Shown in pieces: positions 16,137-25,017 of a DNA stretch of 64,000 nucleotides. The notes below the pieces were generated by a model. It searched no databases. It was not told the DNA's origin and saw nothing but the letters and a program-made list of their open reading frames with translations. Each line of letters starts with the position of its first letter. Position 1 is the first letter of the stretch. This DNA comes from an uncultured Spirochaetaceae bacterium. Lineage in GTDB: Bacteria; Spirochaetota; Spirochaetia; Sphaerochaetales; Sphaerochaetaceae. The DNA lies in the NCBI GenBank assembly GCA_944389145.1, contig CALXLH010000032.1:20945-84944 (forward strand), read 5' to 3'. A program made the translations under genes and the position numbers.

Positions 16137-17591
16137 TCAGGCCTTCCTCATCTTCCCTGCAAGAAGCCATGATCCGCTCCGCATATAGCAGACATCCTCA
16201 GCCTTCTTGCCTGTCTCCTTCTCGATCAGCTGCTCTATCTTCATCTGGCAGAAGCCACCCTGGCAGCCTCCCATCATAGCCCTTGTCCTGTACTTGATGC
16301 CCGTAATGGTAGAGACTCCGAGTGGATTATGTATCGCCGCGATGATATCGGCCTCGGTCACCTCCTCGCAGGAACAGACCATGTGCCCATGGAGCGGATC
16401 CTCCGCTATTGCCATCCCCCTCTCCTCATCGCTCATGGAGGCAAATCGCCTCGACGCCTTGCGTACAGGATCGAAGAGCTCCCGCAGATGCAGCTCCGTC
16501 CTCTCGCGCATCAGGGATATCACATGCCGCGCGATCGGTACGGCAGCGGTAAGCCCCGGCGACTCTATCCCGATGAGGTTCACTGCCTTCGGCGCGATAT
16601 CATCCCTTATCTCTATGCGGAAGTCCTGTATGCGCCCCTCCGCATCGACCCACTTCGGCAATATCCCGGAGAAGGTCCTTATCACATCACGCCTGCGTAT
16701 ATGCGGCCATAGCACGGAGGCGCTCTCCTGCAGGAATGCCATCTTATCGGAAGGAACTCCGTAATAGGAGAAATCATCGGTATTGATCGCATCAGGTCCC
16801 ACGGTGACATTCCCGTCGACCGTCGGCGTGACGTGGATCCCCATATACGTATTAGAAGGGACAGGATATACAGGCATCGGAAGAAGAGAGCTCAGGCGCT
16901 TATCCAGGACCAGATAGTTCCCCTTGCTGCCGATCACGCGATAGCCCGTTATCCCCAGCATGTCAGAGATGCGTCTGGCGCCAAGGCCCGCCGCGTTGAT
17001 GACCCATTCAGCAGAGAAGAGGTCATCGCCTGAGGCTATCAGATAGCGTCCATCCTCTCGTCCGATACGTTCCACCTCATGCTCAAGAAAGTACCGCACG
17101 CCGTTCTCAGCGGCATTCTCCGCAAGCCCTATCGTGAAGAGGAAAGGATCGAGGATGCCTGACCTTGACGAGAACAGCGCGAATGCTCCGTTGACGGCAG
17201 GAACAAGCTCATGCAGCCTGCTTCCATCGATGATCTCAAGCCCTGAGGCCCCATTGCGGAAGCCCTGCGCCATCGTTCGCTCAAGCTGCTCCATATCCTC
17301 ATCGGTATTGCCGACCAGCACCTTGCCGCAGCGGATGAACGGGAACCCAAGCTCCCTGGACAGCGTATCCATCATCTGGTTGCCCTCGACGCACAGCCTT
17401 GCCTTCAGGGTTCCCGTATCATAGGCAAAGCCCCCATGGACTACGGCGGAATTACGGCCGCTTGTCTCACAGACGACATCGGGATTACGTTCAAGCACGG
17501 AAACAGAGAGATCGTAACGAGAAAGCTCCCTTGCGATGGCGCTGCCGATGACGCCTCCTCCGATCACGGCCACATCCGTATAGTACAGCAC
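16137..17591 (-). CDS. GlpA-like FAD-dependent dehydrogenase with BFD-type [2Fe-2S] domain
   Basis: Related to anaerobic glycerol-3-phosphate dehydrogenase subunit A and 2-hydroxy-acid oxidases, about 484 residues. N-terminal DAO domain: VAVIGGGVIGSAIARELSRYDLSVSVLER region, then ETSGRNSAVVHGGFAYDTGTLKARL. The C-terminal BFD-like domain has CSCEEVTEADI and GGCQGGFC, the four cysteines for a [2Fe-2S] cluster. The likely start is GTG at 17591, just after GGAGGG; an upstream TTG in frame has no support. No glycerol kinase is nearby, so glycerol 3-phosphate is only one possible substrate. A GntR gene precedes it on the same strand. Confidence 0.87.
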   Translation of the reverse strand: MLYYTDVAVIGGGVIGSAIARELSRYDLSVSVLERNPDVVCETSGRNSAVVHGGFAYDTGTLKARLCVEGNQMMDTLSRELGFPFIRCGKVLVGNTDEDMEQLERTMAQGFRNGASGLEIIDGSRLHELVPAVNGAFALFSSRSGILDPFLFTIGLAENAAENGVRYFLEHEVERIGREDGRYLIASGDDLFSAEWVINAAGLGARRISDMLGITGYRVIGSKGNYLVLDKRLSSLLPMPVYPVPSNTYMGIHVTPTVDGNVTVGPDAINTDDFSYYGVPSDKMAFLQESASVLWPHIRRRDVIRTFSGILPKWVDAEGRIQDFRIEIRDDIAPKAVNLIGIESPGLTAAVPIARHVISLMRERTELHLRELFDPVRKASRRFASMSDEERGMAIAEDPLHGHMVCSCEEVTEADIIAAIHNPLGVSTITGIKYRTRAMMGGCQGGFCQMKIEQLIEKETGKKAEDVCYMRSGSWLLAGKMRKA

Positions 17592-17605
17592 ATGCCCTCC
17601 TGTTA

Positions 17606-17648
17606 TATATTTCAACCTATATTGTATATTTCAATTCGCGGCTGTCAA
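17606..17648 (-). promoter_or_regulatory. Promoter of the glpA-like operon with direct repeats
   Basis: TTGACA (17648-17643), 16-nt spacer, TACAAT (17626-17621). Two copies of TTGAAATATA, 18 nt apart, cover the -10 region and the start of the transcript (17633-17624 and 17615-17606). They are a likely binding site for the GntR protein encoded just upstream. Confidence 0.55.
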
Positions 17649-17673
17649 CTTCATTCACGGGATGCGGTGGAAA

Positions 17674-18333
17674 TCACCTGATGAAATAGTCGGGATAGGC
17701 GGAGATGATATCAGGGATATTCTCGAAGTACCTTTCCATATGCCGCTTCGCTATCGATGCAGCCTTATCGGCATCGCGGTCCTCGATCGCGTGGATCAGG
17801 CATTCGTGATCGGATATGATCCTATCCGTCGTACGGACGCGCAGGCTCAATATGGTGGTCCGGTCGAAAAGCGGGGCATAGCGCTCGGAAAGCTCATACC
17901 AGAATCCAAGCCCCACAGCCTTGTAGAAGACGGAATGGAACGCCTTGTCGTACTTCAGGATGCGCCTCTCATCCTTCTTCTCGATATACATGCGCCATAG
18001 AAGGAGGTTCTCATATAGCGCGTTGATATCATCGGACGTGAATACGCTGCATGCTATCCTGGCAAGCTCACTCTCGAGCACGCTCCTCAGGTGCCTTACC
18101 TCCTCCACGAGATGGATGTCGATCAGGGAGACATACGTGCCCCGCTTAGGCCTGATCTCCAGGAGCTTGCGGCTCTGCATCTCCAGCTCAGCCTCCCTGA
18201 ACGGGGTGCGGCTGACGCCAAGCGCGGAGAGAAGCTCATCCTCCTCGATCTTCTCTCCAGGCTGCAGGCTGCAGTCGATGATATTCTCGATCATCACGCG
18301 CAGGACATAATCCTTCGCGCTCTCCTTATCCAT
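17674..18333 (-). CDS. GntR-family (FCD-type) transcriptional regulator
   Basis: Regulator of the FadR/FCD group, about 219 residues from the chosen start. Winged helix: SAKDYVLRVMIENII, LQPGEKIEEDELLSALGVSRTP, RPKRGTYVS. FCD domain: EVRHLRSVLESELARIA, KYDKAFHSVFYKA and HECLIHAIEDRD carry the conserved Asp/His metal ligands. The frame is open to 18423. I prefer MDKESAKDYV at 18333 because it gives the usual GntR N-terminus and TATCAT with a plausible -35 lies 27 nt upstream, but GGAG is rather close to the ATG. It probably controls the glpA-like operon that follows. Confidence 0.82.
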   Translation of the reverse strand: MDKESAKDYVLRVMIENIIDCSLQPGEKIEEDELLSALGVSRTPFREAELEMQSRKLLEIRPKRGTYVSLIDIHLVEEVRHLRSVLESELARIACSVFTSDDINALYENLLLWRMYIEKKDERRILKYDKAFHSVFYKAVGLGFWYELSERYAPLFDRTTILSLRVRTTDRIISDHECLIHAIEDRDADKAASIAKRHMERYFENIPDIISAYPDYFIR

Positions 18334-18424
18334 CCTCTCCAAGACAGTGAACACATCCTGATGATATCCCATAAGCATGATGCTTGAAAGGCTGAACGTC
18401 ATCCAGGAGAGATAATCGATCATA

Positions 18425-18453
18425 TAGACCCCAAGAGCGAGTTACGGTATCAT
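18425..18453 (+). promoter_or_regulatory. Promoter of hisS, implying a leaderless mRNA
   Basis: TAGACC (18425-18430), 17-nt spacer, TATCAT (18448-18453), then 6 nt to the hisS ATG. No Shine-Dalgarno is visible. Confidence 0.55.
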
Positions 18454-18459
18454 CAGGCT

Positions 18460-19746
18460 ATGATCGAACCAGTAGTTCTAAAAGGGTTCAGGGACAGCCT
18501 TCCCAAGGATGAGATCCCCAAGAAGAGGATAATAAGGAAGCTTGAGGATGTTTTCTCCTCATATGGATTCGTGCCTATAGACACCCCGGTGCTTGAGTAT
18601 ACCAAGGTGCTTCTGGGCAAGGGCGGCGGCGAGACCGACAAGCAGATATTCCGCTTCCAGGACAACGGAGGAAGGGATGTGGCGATGCGCTTCGACCTCA
18701 CGGTACCTTTCGCTCGCTTCCTTGCCGCGCATCACGACGAGGTAGGCATCCCGTTCAAGCGCTATCATATCAACAAGGTATGGCGCGGCGAGAATCCGCA
18801 GAAGGGCCGCTACAGGGAGTTCGTGCAGTGCGACTTCGACCTCGTCGGGGCAGACAACGCAGAGTCGGACTATGAGATACTCTCGATGATGCACCGCTCG
18901 TTCGCGACGCTGGGAATAGAGGACTATACCTTCCATATCTCGCACCGCGGACTCTTCAGCTCATTCCTGGAGCGTCTTGGCGTCAAGGACCAGTCCATCG
19001 AGATACTCCGCGCCGTGGACAAGCTAAGGAAGATCGGAAAGGACGAGGTAAAGGCAATGCTTCTGGAGATAACCAGGAGCGAGGAAGCCTCAGACGATAT
19101 CATCAGCTACATCACCGCTGGAGAGGGATGCTCGTTCACTGAGACGCTGGACGAGCTCGTAAGGCTCTCAGGAGGAGAGAACGAATCCTCCGAGAGGATG
19201 AGGAAGATATACTCGCTCCTATGCGCAAGCGGCATCGCCTCATCCTTCGTCTTCGATCCTTCGATAACCAGAGGCCTCGATTACTACACGGGAATCGTCT
19301 ATGAGACATTCCTCGACAGGATCCCGTCCCTCGGCTCGGTATGCTCAGGCGGCCGATACAATGACCTCGCATCGCTCTATACCAAGGAGAAGCTTCCGGG
19401 TGTCGGATCATCGATAGGCCTTGACCGGCTCATGGCAGGCCTGGAGGAGCTCGGGAGCCCGCTTCTCTCAAACGCCTCCTCCGCCGACGTCCTCATCGTC
19501 TATGGGGAAGGAGACTCCGAGAAGGCAGTCAGGAGCGCCGAAGCACTCAGGAACAAGGGTATCAGGACAGACATCTACCTTCAGCCTGATGCGAAGATGA
19601 AGAAGATATACGGCTATGCAGAGATGAAGGCGATCCCATATATGCTCACCATCTCCCCTTCGTTCCAGCTGAAGGATCTGAGGACAAGGGAGACGAAGGA
19701 TGGAGAGACGATAGAGGAGATCGCAGAAGGAATACGCCTTGGTTGA
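18460..19746 (+). CDS. hisS: Histidine--tRNA ligase
   Basis: Class II aminoacyl-tRNA synthetase, 428 residues. Motif 2 region KRYHINKVWRGENPQKGRYREFVQCDFD, HisA motif (RGLDYYTGIVYE) and HisB-like GGRYNDL are all present. The N-terminus PVVLKGFRDSLPKDE is the usual start of the protein. The gene seems to have a leaderless promoter, and its end overlaps the helicase start by 8 nt. Confidence 0.95.
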   Translation: MIEPVVLKGFRDSLPKDEIPKKRIIRKLEDVFSSYGFVPIDTPVLEYTKVLLGKGGGETDKQIFRFQDNGGRDVAMRFDLTVPFARFLAAHHDEVGIPFKRYHINKVWRGENPQKGRYREFVQCDFDLVGADNAESDYEILSMMHRSFATLGIEDYTFHISHRGLFSSFLERLGVKDQSIEILRAVDKLRKIGKDEVKAMLLEITRSEEASDDIISYITAGEGCSFTETLDELVRLSGGENESSERMRKIYSLLCASGIASSFVFDPSITRGLDYYTGIVYETFLDRIPSLGSVCSGGRYNDLASLYTKEKLPGVGSSIGLDRLMAGLEELGSPLLSNASSADVLIVYGEGDSEKAVRSAEALRNKGIRTDIYLQPDAKMKKIYGYAEMKAIPYMLTISPSFQLKDLRTRETKDGETIEEIAEGIRLG

Positions 19747-22177
19747 TTTCGCATCACTCCCTGTCTACCGGCACCGCCAGGATATACTGGACGCGCTTGA
19801 CAGGAACCAGACGATAATCGTCGAAAGCCCTACTGGATCCGGGAAGACCACCCAGATCCCACTGATCCTCCGCGAGGCAGGATACGATAAGAACGGCATC
19901 ATCGGCATCACGCAGCCAAGGCGCATAGCGGCGCTCTCGGTCTCTGAGTTCATCAAGAGGCAGATCGGGGATGAGGGATCATACTGCGCATACAAGATGC
20001 GCTTCAACGACACATCCACGAAGGATACCAGGATCAAGATCATGACCGATGGCATCCTCCTGCAGGAGGTGAAGCTAGACAAGACGCTCTCACGCTACTC
20101 CGTGATCATGGTTGATGAGGCTCACGAGAGAAGCCTCAACATAGACTTCATACTGGGACTGCTGAAGGAGATATCGGAGGCAAGGAAGGATCTGAAGATC
20201 ATCATAAGCTCGGCGACGATCAACGCCGCCTCCTTTTCAGCCTTCTTCGATTCGGCACCGGTCATATCGATCGACAGCCGTCCCTTCCCCGTGACCGTCC
20301 ACTACGATCCTGCGATCCTTTCTCGCGACACCGAGGATTATTACTATCAGAAGATCCAGATGCGCGTCTGGCAGGCGCTGGAGGAGGACAAGGGCGATGT
20401 CCTTATATTCCTGCCCGGAGAGATCGATATAAAGAACTGCATATCATTCCTATCGCTCGCGCCATTTGCCGGCAGGCTTGAGATATATCCCCTCTATGGC
20501 AGGCTCTCGAAGGAGGAGCAGGAAAGGGTGTTCACGCCTACGGGAGAGGGAAAGATGAAGGTCGTCATATCCACGAACATCGCCGAGACCTCCCTCACGA
20601 TAGACGGCATACGCACCGTGATCGACTCAGGAATCGCCAAGATAAACATATACAACCAGCGCAACTTCACCTCAGCCCTCCTTCCGATGCCTATATCCCG
20701 CGCATCAGCCGATCAGAGGAAGGGAAGAGCCGGCAGGACCGCCCCCGGAGAGTGCTGGAGGCTATACAGCGAGACGAACTACGAGCACCGTCCTGAATAC
20801 TCAGAGGAGGAGATCCTGCACTCCGACCTTGCGGAGGTGGTGCTGCGCATGAGCGAGCTGGAGATATACAACACAGACTCCTTCCCGTTCATCACCCCGC
20901 CGAAGAAGAGCGCGCTCTCATCCGCAGAGGAGACGCTGATGCTCATCGGGGCTATAGAGAAGGACCATCATCTTACGCACATAGGCGAGATGATGATCCA
21001 GTTCCCTCTCCTGCCTCGCCTCTCCCGCGTAATCGTTGAGGCAATCCTCAACTATCCTGACGTGATGTCTGACGTGCTGACCGCCGTGGCATTCCTTTCT
21101 GCCAAGACCCCTTATATCCTCCCTCCAGGAGAGGAACTGCAGGCAAGGGACGCTCATCAGGCGATGGCAGACAAGGTATATGGGGACTTCATGACAATGC
21201 AGAAGCTCTATGGCCGCTATCGTGACATCACGTCAAGGAAGGACCGGGAGGCCTACTGCAAGAGCCATTTCCTCGATTTCGAGTCGATGGAGGAGATCGT
21301 CCATATAAAGGATCAGCTCGCACAGATCGTATCGGACATGGGAATACCCATCTCGGAAGGACACAATACCGCGGAGTACTTCTCCTGCCTCACATCAGGG
21401 CTAAGGCAGTATGTCTGCATGAAGATAGACCGCTTCTCCTACCGCTCGCTTACGGCGAATAAGATACTCATACATCCAGGATCCGCATGGTTCCGCGTCA
21501 ATCCGGAGTACATACTCGCGGGAGAGATCGTGCAGACGACCAAGATGTATGCGCGAACGGTCTCTCCGCTGAGGAAGGAATGGATAAGCGCCGTCGATCC
21601 AGGCCTCATTCCCGCGCTGAGAAGCAGTGGAGGAAGGAAGGACAGGAAGGATGCCCGCATCCATGAGACTGAAGATTCGATCGAACGCTATGCAGCCACC
21701 ATCGGAGGAAAGAAGACATATATCGTGCCTCTCAAGGAGCTGCGCACGCTACCCTCGCGCTCTGACAGCCTAAAGCTTTACATAAAGATCGGGGCATATC
21801 TCTCCAAGCGCAAGGTCAAGGCTTCGCGCATCGATAAGGAGCTTTCCCTGATTCCGCTCGTAGGCTTTCCTGCAAAGAGCCGCAAGACGGGCAAGTACAG
21901 CGTGCAGGACAAGCAGTTCGGTGAGCTCGATGCCCTACTGGGCTCCGTATTCACCCCGATAGCAATGGGAAAGAAGGAGTTTGGATTCATCGCCCTCACA
22001 GAGAGGAAGGGGCGCTACTCCGTCATGCCTATGGACACGATCGGAGGCGCGGCAAGGGAGACGGCCTATGCCCTATCGGAGCTTATCGATACGCTGCCCA
22101 AGCACAACGCCTCACTGAGGAAGAAGGCGCTATCGATGCTGCAGAGGATAGCCGCTGCCCTCGATATGGAGGATTAG
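19739..22177 (+). CDS. DEAH-box ATP-dependent RNA helicase (HrpA/HrpB type)
   Basis: 812 residues, cytoplasmic SF2 helicase. Motif I SPTGSGKTTQ (30-39), Ia TQPRRIAA, II MVDEAHERS, III SSATINA, V TNIAETSLTIDG and VI DQRKGRAGRTAPG are in order, followed by winged-helix/HA2 and OB-fold regions. It is shorter than E. coli HrpA and near HrpB size, so HrpA versus HrpB is not decided. The start is TTG at 19739, with AGAAGG 8 nt upstream, inside the hisS end. It converges on aroB with a 4-nt overlap. Confidence 0.9.
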   Translation: MVDFASLPVYRHRQDILDALDRNQTIIVESPTGSGKTTQIPLILREAGYDKNGIIGITQPRRIAALSVSEFIKRQIGDEGSYCAYKMRFNDTSTKDTRIKIMTDGILLQEVKLDKTLSRYSVIMVDEAHERSLNIDFILGLLKEISEARKDLKIIISSATINAASFSAFFDSAPVISIDSRPFPVTVHYDPAILSRDTEDYYYQKIQMRVWQALEEDKGDVLIFLPGEIDIKNCISFLSLAPFAGRLEIYPLYGRLSKEEQERVFTPTGEGKMKVVISTNIAETSLTIDGIRTVIDSGIAKINIYNQRNFTSALLPMPISRASADQRKGRAGRTAPGECWRLYSETNYEHRPEYSEEEILHSDLAEVVLRMSELEIYNTDSFPFITPPKKSALSSAEETLMLIGAIEKDHHLTHIGEMMIQFPLLPRLSRVIVEAILNYPDVMSDVLTAVAFLSAKTPYILPPGEELQARDAHQAMADKVYGDFMTMQKLYGRYRDITSRKDREAYCKSHFLDFESMEEIVHIKDQLAQIVSDMGIPISEGHNTAEYFSCLTSGLRQYVCMKIDRFSYRSLTANKILIHPGSAWFRVNPEYILAGEIVQTTKMYARTVSPLRKEWISAVDPGLIPALRSSGGRKDRKDARIHETEDSIERYAATIGGKKTYIVPLKELRTLPSRSDSLKLYIKIGAYLSKRKVKASRIDKELSLIPLVGFPAKSRKTGKYSVQDKQFGELDALLGSVFTPIAMGKKEFGFIALTERKGRYSVMPMDTIGGAARETAYALSELIDTLPKHNASLRKKALSMLQRIAAALDMED

Positions 22178-23214
22178 ACGACAGCGCTCCTCACCTCATC
22201 GGTAGAGAGGGCCATCGCTACAGGGCTCCCCTGCCCCTCCATTAGTATGAAGCGCACCGCTCCGCCCTTCTTCTTCTTATCCTTGGCTACTGCGTCCATG
22301 TATCCGGGGAAAAGCTCCTCAGGCACGCGGTAGCTTCCGTCGTAGCCATAGAGGGAGAACAGCTCCAGTCCCCTCGCCGCAAGCTCAGGAGGCGTCACTG
22401 AGAGCCTACGACCAAGGTCAAGCGCCCTCTGCACGCCCCATGCCACGGCCTCCCCGTGAGATACCCTGTAATCCGAAAGCGCCTCAAGCGCGTGGCCGAA
22501 GGTGTGGCCGAGATTGAGCGCGGACCGTATGCCCTTCGTCTCCTCCGGGTCTCTCGTTATATATGAGATCTTCACCTCAAGCGACAGCCTGATCATCTCC
22601 ATCACCGTTCCATCCTCACGGGCAAGGACCTTATCCCTGCTATCGATGAGAAAGCGCATGAGAGCGTCATCAGAGGAGAGGATCGCGTGCTTCAGCACCT
22701 CCCCCAGCCCAGAACGGTACTCCTTCTCCGGAAGGGTGCGGAGAAGCTGAGGGACGATCAGGACCTTATCTGCGGGAAAGAACGTTCCCACGATGTTCTT
22801 AGCCCCGCCATAGTCTATCCCCGTCTTCCCTCCAAGGGTCGCATCGACTGCGGAGAGAAGCGTCGTCGGAACCAGGATGCAGCGGGCTCCACGCATATAG
22901 ATGGAAGCAGCGAATGCAGTCATATCGAGGATGACGCCTCCCCCTATTCCGATAAGCATGGAATCCCTGGCAAGGCCCAGCCTGAGGGCATTCTGCAGTA
23001 TCATGTCGATCGAGGACCAGTTCTTATGCTCCTCGCCAGGAGGGAGGATCATCGAAGATGGCGGAGCGCCTTCATAGGCAGCTCGGGAATTGTCATCGAA
23101 GACAGCAAGCGCTGAGGGATAGGATTCGATCTCGCCCTCCAGCTCGGAGAGCGAGCATCTATATACATCTGTCAGCTTGCCGCCCTTGAGCGGCACGGAG
23201 AAAAGCCTTTCCAT
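22174..23214 (-). CDS. aroB: 3-dehydroquinate synthase
   Basis: Second step of the shikimate pathway, 346 residues. NAD-binding GIGGGVILDMTAFAASIYMRG, then VPTTLLSAVDATLGGKTGIDYGGAKN (two parts of the conserved active-site segment), YRSGLGEVLKHAIL, and the zinc ligand segment LNLGHTFGHALE with HGEAVAWG. A TAGAAT box (23226-23221) ends 6 nt before the ATG, so the mRNA is probably leaderless. It is separated from guaD by 32 nt. Confidence 0.94.
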   Translation of the reverse strand: MERLFSVPLKGGKLTDVYRCSLSELEGEIESYPSALAVFDDNSRAAYEGAPPSSMILPPGEEHKNWSSIDMILQNALRLGLARDSMLIGIGGGVILDMTAFAASIYMRGARCILVPTTLLSAVDATLGGKTGIDYGGAKNIVGTFFPADKVLIVPQLLRTLPEKEYRSGLGEVLKHAILSSDDALMRFLIDSRDKVLAREDGTVMEMIRLSLEVKISYITRDPEETKGIRSALNLGHTFGHALEALSDYRVSHGEAVAWGVQRALDLGRRLSVTPPELAARGLELFSLYGYDGSYRVPEELFPGYMDAVAKDKKKKGGAVRFILMEGQGSPVAMALSTDEVRSAVV

Positions 23215-23246
23215 GGCCCTATTCTAGCGATAGGCGGGAGAAAGTC

Positions 23247-24506
23247 CTAGATGATCCTCTGCCCCTTCACGAACTTAGCGGATATGAACTCCTCGGGATG
23301 CCTGTAGGCATAGAACTCAAGCCTCTCAGGTACCGACAGCTCGCTGCGAAGCACCGTTGAGCCCTTCCAGTCATCGATCACGAGGATGTCAGCATCATAG
23401 CCAGGCTCGAAAGATCCCACCTTACCGAAGAATGAGCCTCCACCCTTGGAAGCAAGATAGAACGCCTCCGGGAAGCGCAAGGGCTTCCTTGTATCATCGA
23501 CAAGGCGCCATCTGAGCTTCGAGACCTGGATGGAATCGGTGATCATGCGGAACATCGAGAGCGAGGAGCCTCCGGCCACATCCGTGGCAAGGCCAACGTT
23601 CACGCCCTCCTCAAGGAAGGTACGCACAGGGGCGATGCCGGAGGAGAGGTTGCCGTTCGATGATGGAGAATGGGCAACATAGGTACCTGTAGAGGCAAGG
23701 AGCCCGATCTCCTTCTCCGTCGGCCATACGCAATGGGCCATTATCGTCCGGGGACCAAGCGCGGAGAAGCGGTCATAGGCCGATGCATAGCTATCAGCCC
23801 ACGGGCATAGAGCGCGTACCCACTCGACCTCTGAAGGATTCTCATCAAGGTGGGACTGCAGCGGAAGATCCCTCTCCCCTGCTATCTTCCCCAGCGCTTC
23901 CATCAGCTCATCGCTGCAGCTTGGGATGAAGCGAGGAGTGACTATCGGGCGGACGCGGCTGAATGAGGAAGCCTCATCAATGAAGAGGATCTCCTCCTCC
24001 ACCGCCTCATGGGTATCTTCAGACAACTCCTTCGGGGAATTGCGGTCCATAGAGACCTTTCCCACATACCCGGAAAGCCCAGCATCCTCTAAGAGGCGCA
24101 TCAGCAGGAGCGAGGCCTCCCTGTGGATCGTCGCGAACGCCGAGAAGCGCGTGGTAGAGCCCTTCGTCAGGTCAGAGACGAAGGCACCATAGGCCTTGGC
24201 CGCATACCCCGTATCGGCAAACCTAGCCTCTTCCGGGAATGTATGATGCTCAAGCCACTCCAGAAGCTCCTCATCCATGAAGAGCCCGGCATAGGAATAC
24301 TGTGGAGCATGCAGATGCAGGTCCGACAAGCCTGGGATTATCAACGAGCCAGAGTAATCGAGGATCGTTCCTTCCCTTGGAGGCTCTGCCGAGACTCCCT
24401 TGATGATGCCACCCTCCATAGAGAGGTAGCCGCCTTCAATATACCTGAAACGATCGGGGCCTTCAGTCCAGATAAGGTCGCCCCTGAGTACGATGCCATT
24501 CTTCAT
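23247..24506 (-). CDS. guaD: Guanine deaminase-like amidohydrolase
   Basis: Metal-dependent hydrolase expected to convert guanine to xanthine, 419 residues. DLHLHAPQYSYAGLFMDEEL is close to the guanine deaminase signature, followed by LEWLEHHTFPEEARF, PRFIPSCSDELM, QSHLDENPSEVEW and the late metal ligand in LATDVAGGSSLSM. AAGGAGG precedes the ATG. The gene has its own promoter and a purine-riboswitch aptamer in its leader, which supports the substrate call independently of sequence similarity. Confidence 0.9.
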   Translation of the reverse strand: MKNGIVLRGDLIWTEGPDRFRYIEGGYLSMEGGIIKGVSAEPPREGTILDYSGSLIIPGLSDLHLHAPQYSYAGLFMDEELLEWLEHHTFPEEARFADTGYAAKAYGAFVSDLTKGSTTRFSAFATIHREASLLLMRLLEDAGLSGYVGKVSMDRNSPKELSEDTHEAVEEEILFIDEASSFSRVRPIVTPRFIPSCSDELMEALGKIAGERDLPLQSHLDENPSEVEWVRALCPWADSYASAYDRFSALGPRTIMAHCVWPTEKEIGLLASTGTYVAHSPSSNGNLSSGIAPVRTFLEEGVNVGLATDVAGGSSLSMFRMITDSIQVSKLRWRLVDDTRKPLRFPEAFYLASKGGGSFFGKVGSFEPGYDADILVIDDWKGSTVLRSELSVPERLEFYAYRHPEEFISAKFVKGQRII

Positions 24507-24521
24507 CCGTCCTCCTTAGGA

Positions 24522-24586
24522 GACCGTAGCAGGCTGTTTACGGCAGCCAGTAGAGACGCCCGACCGTATTACGGGCTTATACTGTC
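24522..24586 (-). promoter_or_regulatory. Purine (guanine-class) riboswitch aptamer in the guaD leader
   Basis: Read on the minus strand, the 65 nt fold as a purine aptamer. P1: GACAGUA (24586-24580) with UACGGUC (24528-24522), one A-G mismatch. P2: GCCCG/CGGGC around a loop AAUACGG (consensus NAUAYGG). J2/3: GUCUCUAC. P3: GGCUG/CAGCC around CCGUAAA, identical to the known L3. J3/1 is UGC, keeping the C that pairs with guanine, but with G where most members have A. The aptamer starts 4-5 nt after the predicted start of transcription. The leader then has CUCC-UAA-GGAG, which can mask the Shine-Dalgarno, suggesting translational control; the sign of control cannot be read. Confidence 0.85.
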
Positions 24587-24597
24587 ATCGCACCTTG

Positions 24598-24603
24598 ATG
24601 ATA
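24598..24603 (-). promoter_or_regulatory. -10 box of the guaD promoter
   Basis: TATCAT (24603-24598) on the minus strand, placing transcription start near 24591, just before the aptamer. No good -35 was found; the region overlaps the end of the riboflavin kinase gene. Confidence 0.5.
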
Positions 24604-24618
24604 GCACACTATGGCGTA

Positions 24619-25014
24619 TCAATCATTCATCAACTCAGAACTTAAGAGGGAAACGGCCCTCTTCCTGTCCTCATCAACCTGCTCACGCACCTTCAAGAGG
24701 CTCTCCATCCTGCGTATGGGACGCAGGAAGCACATGATGCGCAGCTCGATGCGGACGCCGTAGATATCGCGGAAGAAGTCGATGATATTCGTCTCGATCG
24801 TGCGCCGCTCCTCGGTATCGACGGTAGGACGACGCCCGATGTTCGTCACCCCTATATACCTCTCATTTCCTATCATCACGATCGAGGCATAGACACCGTC
24901 GGCAGGAATCATGGAATCCTTCTCAGGGGCAAGGTTCGCGGTATACATGCCCACGGTACGGCCAAGGCCCTTACCGTGGACGACGGTGCCCCTTATGACG
25001 GCTATCGGTTCCAT
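24619..25014 (-). CDS. Stand-alone riboflavin kinase domain protein
   Basis: 131 residues, matching only the C-terminal kinase half of bifunctional RibF. IRGTVVHGKGLGRTVGMYTANLAP is the kinase signature (GxVxHGxxxGRxLGxPTANL), then GVYASIVMIG, IGVTNIGRRPTVD with the catalytic-region segment, and TIETNIIDFFRDIYG, where family members have the HxxD/EV segment. No FMN adenylyltransferase domain is present. Enzymatic product would be FMN. The gene follows thrC by 3 nt without a clear Shine-Dalgarno, so it may be translationally coupled. The FMN supply fits the Rnf and flavoprotein genes in the window. Confidence 0.82.
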   Translation of the reverse strand: MEPIAVIRGTVVHGKGLGRTVGMYTANLAPEKDSMIPADGVYASIVMIGNERYIGVTNIGRRPTVDTEERRTIETNIIDFFRDIYGVRIELRIMCFLRPIRRMESLLKVREQVDEDRKRAVSLLSSELMND

Positions 25015-25017
25015 GTA

